Part shown: positions 60,573-61,537 of the stretch, in pieces
Numbering within the stretch: position 1 is the first letter of the stretch
How the letters are laid out: each line of letters begins with the position of its first letter
NCBI GenBank assembly: GCA_024680365.1
Contig: JAILCN010000028.1
Coordinates: forward strand, 1-61,537
From: Solobacterium sp.
GTDB lineage: Bacteria > Bacillota_I > Bacilli_A > Erysipelotrichales > Erysipelotrichaceae
Direction of reading: 5' to 3'
DNA length: 61,537 nucleotides
The notes under the pieces: model-generated
Told to the model about the DNA's origin: nothing
The model's database searches: none
The model's input: the letters and a program-made list of their open reading frames with translations, nothing else
Made by a program: the position numbers and the translations under genes

Positions 60573-61537
60573 ATGAAACAAAAAGCAGGAACGACCAGCC
60601 GCGATCTGACAGAAGGAAATATCGCAAAGCAGATCCTGCTTTTTTCTCTTCCCCTGATGCTCGGCAACGTCTTTCAGATGCTCTACAATACCGTCGACTC
60701 GATCGTTGTCGGCAACTTTGTCGGTACCCAGGCACTGGCGGCAGTCGGTTCAACGACGATGATCGTCAATCTCTTTGTCTTCTTCTTTAACGGCTTCTCG
60801 ATCGGCGCCAGCGTTGTCATCGGCAACCTGTTCGGCGCCAGGAATATGAAGAAACTGCATGACGCGGTGGAAACGGTCATGACAGCGTCGTTTATCCTCT
60901 GCGTTCTGTTTACTGCTGTCAGCGTGGCTGGCGTTGTGCCGATGCTGAAATTCATGGCGACCCCGGAAGACGTCTTCCCGGAAGCAGTGACCTATCTGCG
61001 GATCTATTTTGCCGGACTGTCAGGCCTTCTGATCTACAACATCGGCAGCGGCATCCTGCGGGCGGTCGGCGATACGACAAGGCCTCTGTATTTTCTGATC
61101 CTGACCAGCGTCGTCAATATCATCCTCGACCTGGCGTTCGTGCTGCTGTTCCATCTTGGCATTGCCGGCGTTGCGCTGGCAACAGTCGTCGCGCAGATGA
61201 TCTCAGCGCTGCTGATCCTGTATCTGCTGACTAAGACAAAAGATATCTACCGCTTTACATGGAGCGATATGCATATTGACTTCGGCGTGCTGAAGAACGT
61301 GTTCTCAGTTGGTCTTCCGGCTGCCATTCAGTCGGTGATCACTGCGTTCTCCAACATCTTCGTACAGTCCTATATCAACTTCTTCGGTTCCGGCGTCATG
61401 GCTGGCTGGAGCTGCTACAACAAGATCGACATGTTTATCATGCTGCCGATGAACAGTATGGCCCTGGCGGCGACGACGTTCGTTTCCCAGAACATCGGCG
61501 CGAACAAGATGAAGCGGGTCAGGGAAGGCACCAAGAC
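60573..61537 (+). CDS. MATE-family efflux transporter (partial, cut at the window edge)
   Basis: The visible 321 residues show the MATE pattern: LFSLPLMLGNVFQMLYNTVD, VVGNFVGTQALAAVGSTT, and a second repeat starting at SVGLPAAIQSVITAFSN and running to MALAATTFVSQNIGANKM at the edge. The stop is outside the window. AGAGGA precedes ATG 60573. TATGAT near 60541 could be a -10. It is the third MATE gene here and most like the one at 30609. Confidence 0.92.
   Translation, partial: MKQKAGTTSRDLTEGNIAKQILLFSLPLMLGNVFQMLYNTVDSIVVGNFVGTQALAAVGSTTMIVNLFVFFFNGFSIGASVVIGNLFGARNMKKLHDAVETVMTASFILCVLFTAVSVAGVVPMLKFMATPEDVFPEAVTYLRIYFAGLSGLLIYNIGSGILRAVGDTTRPLYFLILTSVVNIILDLAFVLLFHLGIAGVALATVVAQMISALLILYLLTKTKDIYRFTWSDMHIDFGVLKNVFSVGLPAAIQSVITAFSNIFVQSYINFFGSGVMAGWSCYNKIDMFIMLPMNSMALAATTFVSQNIGANKMKRVREGTK

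Overview
The window looks like chromosomal DNA of an anaerobic, fermentative, low-to-mid GC Bacillota (Firmicutes). An intestinal Erysipelotrichia-like bacterium is my best inference. The reasons are strong AGGAGG-type ribosome binding sites, LplB/YtcP/LipO-type sugar ABC transport, MsmX-type shared ATPases, an intact cre box, HPr-based chemistry, D-lactate dehydrogenase, and no respiratory genes. I see no tRNA, rRNA, insertion sequence, prophage or CRISPR array.

Region 1 (1-3.1 kb): the end of an unidentified gene, an HD-domain hydrolase, a nucleotide-sugar epimerase-like protein and a MATE exporter. Region 2 (3.2-27.2 kb) is the core: one large pectin/polygalacturonate utilisation locus. 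A cytosolic pectin methylesterase is read leftward. About 21 genes are read rightward from a divergent control region with a perfect cre match: an oligosaccharide ABC importer (two permeases, a very large binding lipoprotein, two MsmX-like ATPases), at least five small membrane proteins of unknown function, cytosolic GH28 and GH105 hydrolases, an AraC regulator, KduI, KduD, an esterase, UxaB, UxaA, a TIM-barrel isomerase, two PfkB-type KDG kinases and UxaC. None of the depolymerising enzymes has a signal peptide, so oligogalacturonides are probably imported whole and stripped of methyl and acetyl groups, then cleaved inside. Galacturonate then flows through UxaC, UxaB and UxaA, and the unsaturated end through KduI and KduD. 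Both routes meet at 2-keto-3-deoxygluconate, which KdgK phosphorylates. The KDPG aldolase is not in the window. An intrinsic terminator sits inside the operon just before uxaB.

Region 3 (27.2-32 kb): HIT, SGNH and degenerate DUF3267 genes on the minus strand, then a second GH28 and a second MATE. Region 4 (32-38.5 kb): a lipoprotein, a YbjQ-like protein, and a five-gene L-ascorbate/L-xylulose-like operon (UlaG, FGGY kinase, cytosolic beta-propeller-like protein, UlaE, UlaF) lacking UlaD and the PTS. Region 5 (38.5-50 kb): small housekeeping genes, a glycogen synthase fused to an SCP2-like domain, a PP2A-like phosphatase, a stand-alone reverse transcriptase preceded by a compact structured segment bounded by a 12-bp inverted repeat, a rhodanese lipoprotein, the threonine-to-glycine pair Tdh/Kbl, and an HPr domain fused to D-lactate dehydrogenase. 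Region 6 (50-61.5 kb): a metal-ligand-rich MarR regulator with paired operators, an XRE regulator, a Ro60/TROVE-like VWA protein with a structured leader, serine dehydratase, a phosphotransferase with a membrane PP2C-histidine-kinase-like ATPase, Pgi, an ABM monooxygenase and a third MATE gene cut by the window edge.

The most unusual items are the HPr-D-LDH fusion, the reverse transcriptase with its structured upstream segment, the GlgA-SCP2 fusion, and the extra membrane proteins built around the first MsmX ATPase. All family assignments come from motifs read by eye; no database search was run.
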